64,000 nt of DNA from Phlebotomus papatasi (Eukaryota > Arthropoda > Insecta > Diptera > Psychodidae): positions 90,210,001 through 90,274,000 of the forward strand of contig NC_077222.1 of assembly GCF_024763615.1 (NCBI RefSeq), in the 5' to 3' direction. Positions 33,784-45,939 of the stretch are shown in pieces. The position numbers and the translations under genes were made by a program. The notes beneath the pieces were generated by a model, which was given only the letters and a program-made list of their open reading frames with translations, had not been told where the DNA came from and did no database searches. Positions within the stretch are counted from its first letter, which is position 1, and each line of letters opens with the position of its first letter.

Positions 33784-35335
33784 GGCCAATCCATCTCAAA
33801 ACGACCGAAAAAATCGAAAATCGAGGGGTCATGGTCTTAGATGTTTTTGAATTTTACATATGTTAAAGTACACGATAAAATAATATACCCCTATTTTTTT
33901 TTCGTCCGAAAAAAAATCGTGGCCGGAGATACATGGCGTCAAAGATGGCGCCTCGCGCTTCATTCCTCAAATGTGATTTTTAGCAAATATTTTAAAATGC
34001 TCTATTTCGGGAACGGGTTGAGATTTCTTCTTACTCTTTTTTTTATTTGAAAGATAATTTTATACTCTTTAAAACGATATACTTGATTTTGCATTATCTG
34101 CTTAAGTTTTTTTGTAACGGTCTTTTAAAAAAATTTTGAAAAAACTTAAAAATTAATTTTTTTCAAAAACCCCATTCTCAAACATTTTGATTTTTTTACT
34201 GTTGATCAATAACATTGAGTACTATATTCCCTGAAAAGGCGAGCTTCCACTTTTGCACTTACTTTTTTTTAAAAATATTTAAAAAATTACCATATTTTCA
34301 AAATTAAAAATAACCAGTTAAACTCAAAATTTTGAGTTCAACTTTTCAGGGAATATAGTACTCCACAATACTTATAAACAGCCAAAAAATCAAAATTTTT
34401 CGAAATCAAGTTTTTGAAAAATTTTTTTTTGATTTTTAAATAAAAATGTCTTTTATTGACAAAAATCAAACTTTAAGATACATTTGACACATGTGTCAAT
34501 ATGTAGATTTTTTTTTAAACGGAATTTCAAAAAAAAATTTTTTTTTAATTTTTCAAAAATAATCCAAAAAAATTTCCAAATTTTTTTTTTTTGAAAAACT
34601 AAAAGAAAACAAAAAAAACATAATTAGTACATGTGTTTAATATGATTTAAAGGCTTATTTTTGTCAATAAAAGACATTTTTATTTAAAAATCAAAAAAAA
34701 AATTTTTTTCAAAAACTTGATTACGAAAAATTTTGATTTTTTGGCTGTTTATAAGTATTGTGGAGTACTATATTCTCTGAAAAGTTGAACTCAAAATTTT
34801 GAGTTTAACTGGTTATTTTTAATTTTGAAAATATGGTAATTTTTCAAATATTTTTAAAAAAAAGTAAGTGCAAAAGTGGAAGCTCGCCTTTTCAGGGAAT
34901 GTAGTGCTCAATGTTATTGATCAACAGTAAAAAAATCAAAATTTTTGAGAATGGGGTTTTTGAGAAAAATTAATTTTTAAATTTTTTCAAAAATTTTTTA
35001 AAAGACCGTTACAAAAAAAACTTAAGCAGATAATGCAAAATCAAGTATATCGTTTTAAAGAGTATAAAATTATCTTTCAAATAAAAAAAAGAGTAAGAAG
35101 AAATCTCAACCCGTTCCCGAAATAGAGCATTTTAAAATATTTGCCAAAAATCACAATTGAGGAATGAAGCGCGAGGCGCCATCTTTGACGCCATGTATCT
35201 CCGGCCAGGAATTTTTTTCAGACGAAAAAAAAATAGGGGTATATTATTTTATCGTATACTTTAACATATGTAAAATTCAAAAACATCCAAGACCATGAAG
35301 GGTACCCCTATGGTCGTCTTGAGATGGATTGGCCC
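33784..35335. mobile_element. Giant near-perfect palindrome, arms of about 750 bp
   Basis: The left arm from GGGCCAATCCATCTCAAAAC through GGCGCCTCGCGCTTCATTC is repeated inverted from about 34600 to GAGATGGATTGGCCC at 35335, with only scattered mismatches. The centre lies near 34570-34590 in A/T runs. A TATAT on each outer side could be a target duplication. There is no coding capacity. It is a foldback-type element, or a potential long hairpin-RNA locus if transcribed. Confidence 0.85.
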
Positions 35336-36421
35336 ATTTATATAATTCCTATACCACATTTTCATTATTTAGTTAATTTTGCTCCAAATAAAGCGAAAAT
35401 CCATTCATATTCACGAATTTTAATTTGTTAATTTCTCAGAAAAAAGATCGACCATGTTTTCCAATGAAAACCACAATAAAGTGACTGTTGTTTATTCGTT
35501 TTGTTTAACATTTATGTCATATTTCTGACTAATTTTAGTTAATTTAAGTGCTAACCTTTATTGTTAACGGTACGTGAAGTTTTCAAATGAAATAATTACC
35601 TATTTCGTGAACAAAAAGGGTTTTTCTGAAATGTCTGCAAATGCTTCAATAGGAAACCCTAGAAATATGATTTTTTTTTGAGAGATTTTCCTATTGTTTT
35701 AGATAGTAAAGGAGATAAGACCAGAAATAAGAACAAATCCTGCATTCAAGAACAATTCAACAAGGTTTTGGAAGCCTTTCATCACGGTTTCACTTACATT
35801 TTTTGTCTCCAATTAAAAACTTTCCCTTGTCTCCATTTGGATTAATTTGTTTCCAATAGAAGCATTTTACACTCACGTATTTTTCTTGTATTTAAGAAGT
35901 TTTCAAATTATATCTAAAGAATTTTCACCAAACAGTAACATTCTAGAAGAGTAAAGGAGCAAATTTATGTAATTCTCTTCAGAAAAAAATATGAACTTAA
36001 TGTGTTGAATCTTCTGTCAAAGTTAAAGCGTCTGAAAATTGTTTTGAATTAGGACTTTTACCCTACAATTACTCAATACTCAACTGCAGTCTATTTAAGT
36101 CAAATTACATCATGTTTATCGACTTTAAGGTTTTTTTTTTAAATTTTACTACATAATTGGATCAAATTGGAGACTTACAATTGATGTGATTATGAGAGAA
36201 TCGCATCAATTGTGAAGTTTCCTGAAAAATGTTTGAAGATTCAATCTCTTCGATGCGCGATTCATCAATGTAAGTCAAGTTTTGAATTTTCTTCCACCGA
36301 CAAAAAGGAATTCCTTTAGCAAAAAAGGTTTTTACATAAATAAAAACCCTTATAACTCCTCTACGCCATGTGATAGTAGTTTTTCAGAAAAGTCATATTA
36401 ATTGTGCAAAATTGTATGAAG

Positions 36422-36639
36422 TAGGGTAAAGTGATACAAGTTGGACATTGTGTTACAATTTGGACAATTCGCCGGTACAAGTTCGACAGGGATTTTTTCT
36501 TGATAAATACAGCACTAATTTTTTTAAGCACAAGGAACCAAATTATGAAACTAAAGCATTAAAAATATACAAATAAAAATGAAGTACTAAATTTATCAAG
36601 AAAAAAAAGACCTGTCCAACTTGTACCACTTTACCCTAA
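36422..36639. mobile_element. TAGGGTAAAGTGATACAAGTT MITE
   Basis: TAGGGTAAAGTGATACAAGT at the left and ACTTGTACCACTTTACCCTA at the right. About 215 bp, nested in the split transposon. Confidence 0.7.
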
Positions 36640-37891
36640 TCAAAATTACAGTTTTGGACTTGTTTTTAATTTTTGCACCTGAAACTAGGAAAAAAGGAAA
36701 GCAGTTCTTGGAGCAAAGCATGACGAGTTTTGATTCTAGTATCAGATTTTTTCTGCTGTATCGCAACAATATTGACGTACACTCACAATTAAAAAAATCA
36801 ACAGAATTTTTCGTTTTTTTTTATTGAATTACCAACGTTTACACTTCTTATTTTATAATATTTCACTTTCAGTATTTTTTTCCTAAAATCTAAGCGAAAT
36901 TGATCAATTTTTAACTAAATGAAAACTCACAATTGGGAAGATATTTCTCCATCCGACTATCGTTAAACGAGATGCCCGACATGTTTACAATTTTTTTTCA
37001 CCTGAACCACCTCACAAAAATCTTTAAATCTTTCCTCCAGACACTTGAGCGAGCTTATGGGGCACAATATTTTATTTTTCAGGAAAAAATATTTTCCTAT
37101 TTTACAAGCGTCAATTCACCAAATTTCCACATAATTCTTATCGACACTGTATTTTTTACACCACAAGACACTTCACCACTTATAGAGGCTTTTCCCCATA
37201 ATTTGCACTATAATTTTATTAAAAAAGCTCGCGAAAACAATCACAACTTTGCGAATTAATTGCACTGTGAATTATTTTGTCTGCCATTTGACAACACTGA
37301 AAGTCACTGGAAATTTTCTATAGAGACGGTACTTCGCTCAAGACACTTCAGCTCTTAGTTGATCTGTTTTAGAACGCAGCTCTTAATTCAAAGCACGACA
37401 TCTTTAGGTTGATTCGGCTCTTAAAATATTCTTACAGACAAGAGCTGTATTTTTGCAGATCCCATACAAAGTTAGAACTGCCTTTTTCTGAGTGTAGCTA
37501 TTAAAATATTAAAGTATATAGCCATAGATGAGATTCATAAAGGAATAAGGGAGAAATAAGAAGTGTTTGAAGGTGGCGTATATGCGATCCATCAAAACCT
37601 TCCCCTAATACTCAGCCATTTTGATATAATACAGCTTTGAAATCATGAGGTTTAGCCTATCGCAAAGCCGTAACACTTTATCACCCCATTTATAAAAATA
37701 TGTTCTCCCATGGACAAATGCAAATAATGAGGCTGTGGGAACTGAGTCGACCAATTGACAATTGACTTTTAATCTGTGGGAAAAACCAGGTTATCAGGAT
37801 TTTTATGTTTAAAATAATTGAGTGATAGCAAAATTCTCCAGAATTGCAGCGAAAATGTAAACATACACTGAACTTTTGAACTTTCAATGGC

Positions 37892-37898
37892 TTATAAA
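37892..37898 (+). promoter_or_regulatory. TATA box of Reeler gene A
   Basis: TATAAAT about 60 bp before the ATG, followed about 25-30 bp later by TTCTTAGTCAAG, a block also found before the other two Reeler genes and probably spanning the transcription start. Confidence 0.6.
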
Positions 37899-37952
37899 TT
37901 GCAGAAGATTTGAATTAATTCTTAGTCAAGTATTCGTCTTTGAATCGCAATC

Positions 37953-38748
37953 ATGTTGCCGATTTTCTTAATTATCAGCCTGTGCTCTATGCAGGTTTTT
38001 GCAAAGTTCTCTTGTGATTTCGACAACTTCCATGGAGTTCCTGCCCAACCTGAGGACACAATCCCGTACAAACTAAGTGCTTCAAGCTACGAGTATGGTC
38101 CTGGAACCACCACTACGAGTAAGTTTAATGAACAATTAGGTGAAAGGAACATCTATTGACACTTTAAGAACTCGTGTCAGCACCCATTGACACCCTACTC
38201 TGTACCATTTGGGATATGAAATTTTAACATCTCTGTTAATAGTAAAAGGTACATTACAGAAAAACATTATATAACTTATATTTTACTAGATACATTAAAT
38301 AATTTTCAACATTTTGAAAAAAGTCTCAATAGGGGTTCCCTGTCGAACAGCCGTTCATCCGACCCTAGTGAAAAATCTTCAGAAGTGTATTAAATTTGTG
38401 ATTTATTTAGTTTCAATTAGTGGAGATGAAGATGCTATCCGTGGATTCTACGTTCGGGCATTCGATGAGCAAACTAACGATCCGATTGGGTCTTGGCAAC
38501 AAGGACTCCAAGGAAACCCAATGCAGCAGTGCAATGCAATTATGCAAGCAGATCGTGAAGATAAAAAATCCGTTGAGCTCAAATGGAACTCTCCCATCGA
38601 AGGGAATGGAAAAGTGAAATTCCGGTAGTACAAAAACTAAATTAGAATGTTTTTTTTTAATTCCTTCTGAATTTAATTTTTCAAATCTTCCAGGGTTATG
38701 GTGATGAAGGATTACTCGACTTACTGGTGGAAGAATCTAAAAGCATAA
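37953..38748 (+). CDS. Secreted Reeler-domain protein A (144 aa, 3 exons)
   Basis: Exons are 37953-38118, 38411-38624 and 38694-38748. A signal peptide (residues 1-17, ending VFA) precedes a single Reeler domain of the insect defence-protein kind: an HG motif near the start, PYKLSASSYEYGPGTT, then a GFYVRAFD strand, an IGSW turn and a KWNSP...GNG...F segment. In insects such proteins are often immune-induced haemolymph proteins; a role here is inferred from family membership only. Intron 1 has been enlarged by a MITE (38137-38367). The protein is shorter at the C-terminus than paralogues B and C. Two cysteines (near 20 and 94) could pair. The third exon ends in a WWKNLKA tail. Confidence 0.85.
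38137..38367. mobile_element. MITE in intron 1 of Reeler gene A
   Basis: TAGGTGAAAGGAACATCTAT at the left and CATCCGACCCTAG at the right. The body matches 61437-61670 in inverted orientation (TCGAACAG...GTTCGACAG, CAATAGGGGTTCCCTGT). Confidence 0.75.
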
Positions 38749-38782
38749 ATCCGTTGGAGAGATGAAAGCAAGAAAAATTAAT

Positions 38783-38993
38783 AGGGGAAAGTGAGGCATC
38801 TTCAAAAGTGGGGCATCTTTGAAATTGGGATTTTCATCTATTTTTAAATACAATTTAGCCTTATCATTATATAATTTAGCTGGAAAAAAGGATTAAGAAG
38901 CTAAATTATATTGGCCAAATTCTGCTTAAACATAGGAGAAAAATCCCAATTTCAAAGCTGCCCCACATTCAATGGTGCCTCACTTTTCCCTGG
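38783..38993. mobile_element. TAGGGGAAAGTGAGGC hairpin MITE
   Basis: Left TAGGGGAAAGTGAGGCATC and right GGTGCCTCACTTTTCCCT; inner AAATTGGGATTTT pairs with AAAATCCCAATTT. About 210 bp, 35 bp after the stop codon of Reeler gene A, so probably within its 3' UTR or just beyond. Confidence 0.7.
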
Positions 38994-39133
38994 CAAACAG
39001 CCTAAGCTGAATTTTAAGACTTTCAATGTGGTCTTACCTCCTTAGTAGACGGAATGTAAAAATTTTCTTAACCACATTTTAAAATAAATGCTGTTCGCAA
39101 TAGAATTCTTTTTTTTTGCGACGAACGCCCAAG

Positions 39134-39949
39134 TTAACCCTTTAAGGACGATTGGAACACCGGTGTCCCATAAAGAAAATATTTTTTCCTAACTACATAA
39201 AGTTATTTTTTCTCTATGTTTGTACATTATTGCAAAAAAGAAGGTTGAAGGAATCTAGGACATTTTTTGAAAGTCTCCAGCTTTTTTCTATATAGTAAAT
39301 TTTTAATGATGATTTAAAACACGGATTATGACCTATGTTTGGATTTATTCAATTGTAACTTCACACTGCATTTGACTATCATGGTGTCCATGTGCTATGA
39401 GTGTTGCAAAGTGTTAGTATCAGAAATCCCTTGTGACCCGATTTATCCCAATTATCTCCATACCTGAAGAAGGAGACAAGCATCTCAGAAACGTCGTGTG
39501 AAGTTACAATTGAATAAATCCAAACATACGTCATAATCCGTGTTTTAAATCATCATCAAGTATAACAAACTGATCGTACCATTTCAGTCAATTTTTAAGC
39601 TCAAAAATTACTAATTTTTAAATTCTCATAATGAAAATTAATTTTAAATATTTTTTTATACTTCCAATTTATTTTTAAGCAAAACCGTTTTGGGAAAAGA
39701 AACTAGAATACTCAAACATAATATTTTTCATTAGATTGAAATTATCTCTCATTAGTATTGTCAGAAAAATTATTTAAATTTTTAGGCTATTTTTATCAAT
39801 ATCGTTCATAGAGACAAAAAATACACCAAATCAGACTCTGTTGGCTTTTCGAAGGCCAGTTATAAGACCTTTTACTGGTTTTGTTCATTGGTTTCATTTT
39901 TATTACTGATTTTCGGTCCGCGAAAACTGTCTCGTCGTTAAAGGGTTAA
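39134..39949. mobile_element. TTAA-family element with nested hairpin
   Basis: TTAA then CCCTTTAAGGACGATTGG at the left; GTCGTTAAAGGGTTAA at the right. An inner insertion near 39307-39562 has arms of about 60 bp (GGATTTATTCAATTGTAACT and its inverse). Related to 31352-31872. Confidence 0.7.
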
Positions 39950-40637
39950 GAAGTCGAGAGGCATCTTGACGTAATTATAATCTAAATAATGATAAGACTA
40001 TATTCCCTGGATTCCCCGAATTTCTCGTGGATTCCCCAGCGAAGTCTCCGTGGGTTCTCTGGTCATGGATCGAGATCATTAACTCACTAACTCTGGAAAA
40101 TTATTATCTTCCCTTTTAATTACACGGTGCGACAAAATTTACCTTTTTGTGGGTGTCTTTGACGAGAGTGCCAAAACTTGTTAGAGGGTCATTTAAGGAC
40201 CTCAAATCTGCAATCCGTTTGTACGGGTCACCTCTAGATTTTTTTGGAAAAGCATTTTTTGTTTTTTTCTGTTTTATAAAATTCAACAATTCATATCTCC
40301 GGTTATAATTATCCGGTGGTAGTCACATAAAGCTAAACTGACGCGTAATTTCATCCTCTATAACTCTTGTGAACATATCAAGCACCTACGATGAAATTAA
40401 AGTATATTTTTTAAAATTTTTTTGAAAAAGGGCACCTAAAATGGTGCATTTTTCTGTGTTTTTTCCATCTTCTAGTAATTTTCCCACTTTAATAGAGCAT
40501 TTTATATGTCAAATAACTATGCCTAAAAGTTAGAGAATTTAATATTCTTTCATTTTCTTTTGGTTTGAATTTTCTATCTTAATTTGTTTATTCACAATAA
40601 TTTCTTGAAAATAAAATGCATTATTATAAAATAATAA

Positions 40638-40848
40638 GGCCTTTAGGTCACCAGGAATTTTTCTGGCGTTAAAGGTATTCGGATTGTTTCCAGTGAGCTT
40701 CGCTGCACTTAATTCCACGGGGCATGGGACTGACAATCTCATCCCGTACAAGAAAAAACAATAATGCATGTCTAGAAATTCCCTTGCAGGAAGGACTTGT
40801 TCCTTCATGGAATATTGTGACAGCATTATCATTATATTATTATTAAAA
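40638..40848 (+). mobile_element. SINE body, 5'-truncated copy
   Basis: Reads GGCCTTTAGGTCACCAGG through CATGCATTATT-type blocks to an (ATT)n tail, matching the SINE at 18567-18837 without its tRNA-like head. Confidence 0.7.
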
Positions 40849-42051
40849 CTTTGCTGAATTGGCTGAATTAATTTCTTTTCACAAAGAAAATTAAAAATTA
40901 ATTTTTTTTTGTTGAAATATTATATTAAAGCCTTTATTTAAACATTTTATAAATCATTTTTTTTATAAAAAATAGATTGTTATAGAATAATCAAGGAGCA
41001 GCTTTCTTGACACTTATAGTAGTCGGGAAATTGTTCTGGAATGAAATCTTAAGAACGGAATGAGTGAACATGATATGACTCCAATATGACGATAAGCCGG
41101 TATGACAGACCATTGCTGTCATCCTTTACATTTCTACCTCATGGACTAAGACTAAGCAGATGAGCATGTTCTGCAGTTCAGCCAGGTTTTAAAAGAGGAG
41201 TAAGGTTTGTTGTGTAGACATAAAGGACTCAAATAGAGCTTAGGTCTCTGCAGCCCACAGATCGTACCACTTCCTGTACAATCTAATCTTATCCACCTCA
41301 TGGACTACTCTGCTGATAGGGTATCTAGCTCTGAATTAGGCCTCTAGGGTGACGGAGGTGCCCCTGGATGCTTGGGTCGTGGTGATACCTTTGAATGGGT
41401 GATCTGTGTCTTTCTGATATTCCTACTATAACCTCTTCTTGTCCTCCCATATCCATACATTTCATTTTAAAGAACACATAAATTCTTGGCCAAGATGAGA
41501 CTTATCCCTCACCATGCTTACTCCTGATACCGCGCGACTATCATTCACATTTTTTATTATTGAAAGGATTGAAATTGTAAAAGTGTTACGACATGAAGAA
41601 ATTTCGGCATATACGATCAATGATTCAGTGGTTTGTGCCATTTAGCTGATAGGATTGGTAGTGAAGCCTGTCGGCAGCCGCAACCAGGCATAAGTGAAGA
41701 GAATAAATTGAATTGATTTGAAATTGACTCAGCATCGTCATATACTAATCGCGCGCTAAAAATTATAGGCTTGAAAAAACATTTCGTTGCACATTTAGAT
41801 TGCACAATAGCCTTTGTGTTCACCGGGTTCACCGTATACAAATCCTTTCGACTTATCGATATCAGGCATTCCTGCATTTCCGCAGACCGGGACTAATACT
41901 AAAAAAAAAATCCGCATTGTAAATTATCTAAAAGCCTCCAATCATTCATACTGGATTTATATTTCAAGTTCAAGAGGCTTTCATTCGGGCAGCGTGCGAA
42001 GTGTACATCGTCCGATTCATGGCCATGTCACATATAAGATTAATATTAAGA
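40849..42051. other. Intergenic, no gene recognised
   Basis: No exon-like ORF or clear TIR element. Around 41640-41725 a GGCAGCCGCAACCAGGCATA stretch followed by GAATAAATTGAATTGATTTG may be the 3' tail of a decayed LINE. Confidence 0.35.
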
Positions 42052-42848
42052 TTAACACTTCGAAGAACCCTAACTAAAAGTGTCACGGAAGGACCAAGTG
42101 GCAGCCGCTGCCACTTATCGGATTTTACATAATATTTTAATATTTTTACATATATTTTAACATTCGGAGCCTCAGTCAGTTCTTTTCTGGTGTCTGAATC
42201 AGAAATTTCACCTCCTTGGGTACTGTATCTAAAGATTTTTAACCATTCGATATTTTCATTTTTATCAGAATCATGGCGTCAGGGAAAGTGGTCTGCCTTT
42301 GAATGCGGCAGCCTTTGAATATTTCAATTTTTCTCTTATTTTTCAAAGCAAAAATTCAACATATGAACAATAGTTAATACTATTAACTATTTTCTATTAA
42401 CTTCGCTTAACAAAATGGATTTTGAGCTTTGGTAAATAAGAGAAAAATTGAATAATTCCCATAATTATTCATATTTCATACATATTTCCCAATTCAATAT
42501 TTCCCATAATTCTTCTCAATAATTTGCAAAAACACTTTCAATTTGTTCTTTTAAGGCTTTTATACACTAACAATCAAGAAAATTACATCTGCAGAACGTC
42601 AAACTGCCATATAAAATGCATATGGCAGCTACTGCCACTTGGTCCTTCCGAGTGCAGTTTTTTGTTTTTGCAATATATTTACATTAATATTTAATTTTTA
42701 TTAAAAATTTTATAACGAAAAAATAGCCAGATAAATTCTGCACGCATTCAATCGGGTCTCCAGGCGAAATAATATATTCTTCACTATAAAGAATAAAATT
42801 GAAAATTAAATTGGCAGCGGCTGCCACTAGGGTCCTTCCAAGTGTTAA
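42052..42848. mobile_element. 797 bp TTAA element, copy 1
   Basis: TTAA followed by CACTTCGAAGAACCCTAAC; ends GGTCCTTCCAAGTG followed by TTAA. Near each end is the palindromic GGCAGCCGCTGCC / GGCAGCGGCTGCC. Copy 2 (46028-46824) has the same length and is inverted. No ORF. Confidence 0.85.
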
Positions 42849-43047
42849 TACTTTCTGAACTGCGAGAATGGCAAAAAAAAAGATAGCAATTGTTTTATCT
42901 TGCCTCTCTCTCGCATTTCCCCTCTGCGTACAAAGTTGGCAGCACTACATAGCTCGAAAACTGACCGAATCACAGTTGGCACGTGTAGGTTTTTTTCTCC
43001 AAGTAATCTGTCAAACAAAAATGGAAAAAGTAGCGTGGACTATTGAA

Positions 43048-43220
43048 GGGGTCTCGGTAGCTCAATAGGCAAAGTGTTGGCTTTGTGACGCAGAGGCCCT
43101 CGGTTCGATCCTTGATCGAAGCGCGTCCGGTGAATAATTGGAAAACAATTTTTCACCGTCCTTAAAAGCCAAGGTGTTTACATTCACACTTCACCTCCCT
43201 ATAAGGTGAATCACTAAAAT
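43048..43220 (+). mobile_element. tRNA-derived SINE
   Basis: TCGGTAGCTCAATAGGCAAA (box A-like) and CCTCGGTTCGATCC (box B) at the head, followed by a body ending in CACTTCACCTCCCTATAAGG. The same 3' block recurs at 48311-48350 (inverted) and 62345-62381. Not a functional tRNA: the anticodon arm is poor. Confidence 0.7.
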
Positions 43221-43749
43221 CAGCGACGTCACAGTGAGACTATCTACGTCATCAAAATGGCTACTCGGGTTTGGCGGGATCCGAAATTTCGGATGGCGCC
43301 AAAATAAAATTCAGAGTAAGGTTGCTATAGCTTATGCGTGGTGTGATTCTCCCTTCATTTTTGATTTGTATACAAACTGGGTACAAATTTATGGATAAAA
43401 AATGAAAGATATTCGCATCACACATACTCTAGTCTAAAATTAAACACATTTAATGATTTTAAGTTTCGCGAGAAAAAAAATCTGAAGAAAGTCAAGGGGG
43501 TCGTTAGGAAAATAGGATTTCGAGATTTGGGTGAACGCGTACGAAGACGAGGGAAAAATTACCTTGAACTTTAAAAGAGTCGAAAGTCGAAGTTAAATAA
43601 AAGAAGATAATTTAAAGATGTGAACGACTTTATTTCTTTCTTCTTTACATTTATTGTACATATCAGTTGTCTCTACATACACTTGCACTTGCAGACATCT
43701 CGATATTTTTGTTAATCATCTTCCTGTTGGTCTGCAGTAGTTTGATCAG

Positions 43750-45215
43750 CAAAAATCAAAAGTGTGGTCAGTAGAAAATAAAAAGTGGTCAGTAAAAAAT
43801 TAAAAATGCTCAGTAAAAAATTAAAAATGAGCAGTAAAAAATAAAATTTGATCAGTAGAAAATAAAAAGTGATCAGTGAAAAATAAAAAAGTTGAAAATT
43901 TCCCTTCAGGGCAAAGGGAAATTTTCTGTTTTGGAAAATTTTTGTTTCGTCCTTTGGGGCAAAGGGAAATTTTCTGTATTTTGGGAAATTTTTAGTTTCG
44001 TCTTTTGGGACAAGGGTGTTTTGGGAAGTTAACAGTATCGCCTGTCGAGACAAAGGGAAATTTTCTGTTTTTTAGGAGGTTTTTAGTTTCGTCCTTTGGC
44101 GCAAAGGGATATTTTCTGTGTTTTGGGAAATTTTTAGTTTCGTCATTTTGGGCAAAGGAAAATTTTCTGTGTTTTGGGAAATTTTTAGTTTCATCCTTTG
44201 AGTCAAAACGAAATTTTCTTGTTTTTGGCAGGTTTTTAGTTTCGTACTTTGGGGCAAAGGGAAATTCTCAGTGTTTTGGGAAGTTTTTAGTTTCGTCCTT
44301 TGGGGCAAATGAAAATTTTTTGACAAAAGGGAAATTTTTGGAAAGTTATAAAATATGTTTGTGCACAGACAAAATGTTACAGACAAAATTTATGAAAATT
44401 GTGAAAAATGTATGAAAGACAAGATTTCCAAAGACAAAGTTTTCAAAAAACAAAAGTTACCGAAGACAAAGATTTCAAAGAAAAAACTGGGAAAAACAAA
44501 AGTGTAAAAAAATGGAAGAAAAAGAAGATTTCCGATCTCGATGGAAATGCACCTCTATAAGCTGATTTAGGATTATCACTGGCTTTTTATTCTTTGCTGA
44601 CCAATTTAAATTTTTACTGACCGATTTTAATTTTTTACTGACCAATTTTAATTTCTTACTGATCATTCACTCTTAAATTTTTACTGGCCACTTTTAATTA
44701 TTTACTGATCACATTTAATGTTTTACTGACCACTTTTAATTTTTTACTGACCACATTCAATTTTTTACTGTTCACTTTTAATATTTTACTAACCAATTTT
44801 TATCTTTTACTGCTCATTTTTAATTTTTTACTGACCGATTTTTATTTTTTACTGGCCACTTTTAATTTTTTACTGACCTCTTTTAATTTTTTGCTGATTA
44901 ATTTTTATTTTTTACTGCTCCTTTTTAATTTTTTTCTGACCACTTTTTAATATTTCACTGATCAATACGAATATTTCTACTGATCATATTTAATTTTTTG
45001 CTGACCACTTTTAATTTTTTACTGCTCATTTTAAATTTTTTTCTGCTGCTCATTTTTAATTTTTTGCTTATCAACTCGAATATTTTTACTGCTCATTTTT
45101 AATTTTTTACTAACCATATCTTCTTTTTACTGATCATTTTTAATTTTTTGCTGATTAATTTTTTTTATTTTTTACTGATCAACTCGAATTATTTGCTGGT
45201 TATATATTTGCTGAT
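43750..45215. repeat. Compound minisatellite: 51 bp and about 22 bp units, partly inverted
   Basis: 43755-43900 and 44580-45200 are arrays of a TTTTAATTTTTTACTGACCA-like unit in opposite orientations. Between them, about 43895-44330, a 51 bp unit (GGGCAAAGGGAAATTTTCTG then TTTGGGAAATTTTTAGTTTC) repeats about eight times and leaves open frames on both strands. I regard these frames as repeat artefacts. Confidence 0.8.
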
Positions 45216-45229
45216 CAAATTTGGAAATC

Positions 45230-45603
45230 CAACCCGTGGGAGCTCTACTTCTATGATTCTTATTCTTAAAAAATAGCACGTTCCTACTAACATGTCGCAA
45301 ATGTGCAATGTCTGCTGTACTGATGAATTCCAAACACTCAATGGCAGCAGTTCCTTTGACCTAGGTCTGAAGCATGTAGAAGGCATCGAAGATCGATGCC
45401 TGTGTCCTCCTGTAGTATTTGCGTAATGCAACAATACTAAAATCTTCACACTGAACAGACAGCAGGAATCCCCTCAATTTTATCATTTTACACACTGATC
45501 CGTCATACAGGGAAGTCTTTTCTGTTGCAGCATTCGAAGCAAATCCTCTAATTACCTGTAAATTTCTTCCGAAGTGTCTCAAAACAATCCTGGGTGCAAT
45601 CAT
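45230..45603 (-). pseudogene. Aminomethyltransferase (glycine cleavage T protein) N-terminal fragment
   Basis: From the ATG at 45603 the frame reads a mitochondrial-type leader, then EKTSLYD, a GFLLSVQ segment, QASIFDAFYMLQT, and after an in-frame TAG, VKGTAAIECLEF and STADIAHL. This order matches the start of the mitochondrial T protein of the glycine cleavage system. The match then decays. Only about a quarter of the protein is present, with a premature stop and several non-conservative losses. It sits beside a minisatellite and young transposons, so it looks like a dead partial copy. Confidence 0.65.
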
Positions 45604-45939
45604 TTTGTGACCAAACGACACATTTACAGCAAAAATAATCCAGCACTTTTACAATACAGAAAGTTATCAGAGTCGCACCGTAGTATAAGTTGCTTAAAAA
45701 ATGTTGTTTTTGTTGAGAATTGTGTTTAATGAAGGTAATTTTATGAAATCAGAAATATTCCGTACTATTAACAAAGACAATTGATCAAATCGGTCGATTA
45801 CAATAGCTGTGAAAATAAGAGAATCACAGTAATTATTCGGAATTGTCAAATGATATTTTTTCATTCTTCTTCTTATTCTTCGGAATGTGTTTCGGAAGAA
45901 ATTTGACCCATAACCTAAAAAATGCATTTAGTGATAGCA

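Larger units (their letters stand above)
32178..37608. mobile_element. TIR transposon copy split by nested insertions
   Basis: Blocks match, in order, the compact element at 59018-60489: 32178-32800, about 33290-33368, 33523-33700, about 36060-36420 plus about 36640-36690, and 37500-37608. The intervening pieces are other elements (32996-33247, 33369-33522, 33784-35335, 36422-36639 and an unassigned stretch near 37270-37500). Ends are AGGGGAAGGATTTGCGGGTT and the inverse of AGGGGAAGGTTTTGATGGAT. No intact ORF. Confidence 0.7.

Noticed and set aside
36933..37259. 108-codon plus ORF
   Set aside because: Sits in or beside the split transposon, AT-rich with no recognisable domain or splice partner.
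43048..43125. Possible functional tRNA on plus
   Set aside because: Good box A/B but a poor anticodon arm and a SINE-like 3' extension.
44005..44415. 136-codon plus ORF of 17-residue repeats, and its antisense counterpart
   Set aside because: The frame is open because of a 51 bp tandem unit; no start context or homology, and both strands are open.
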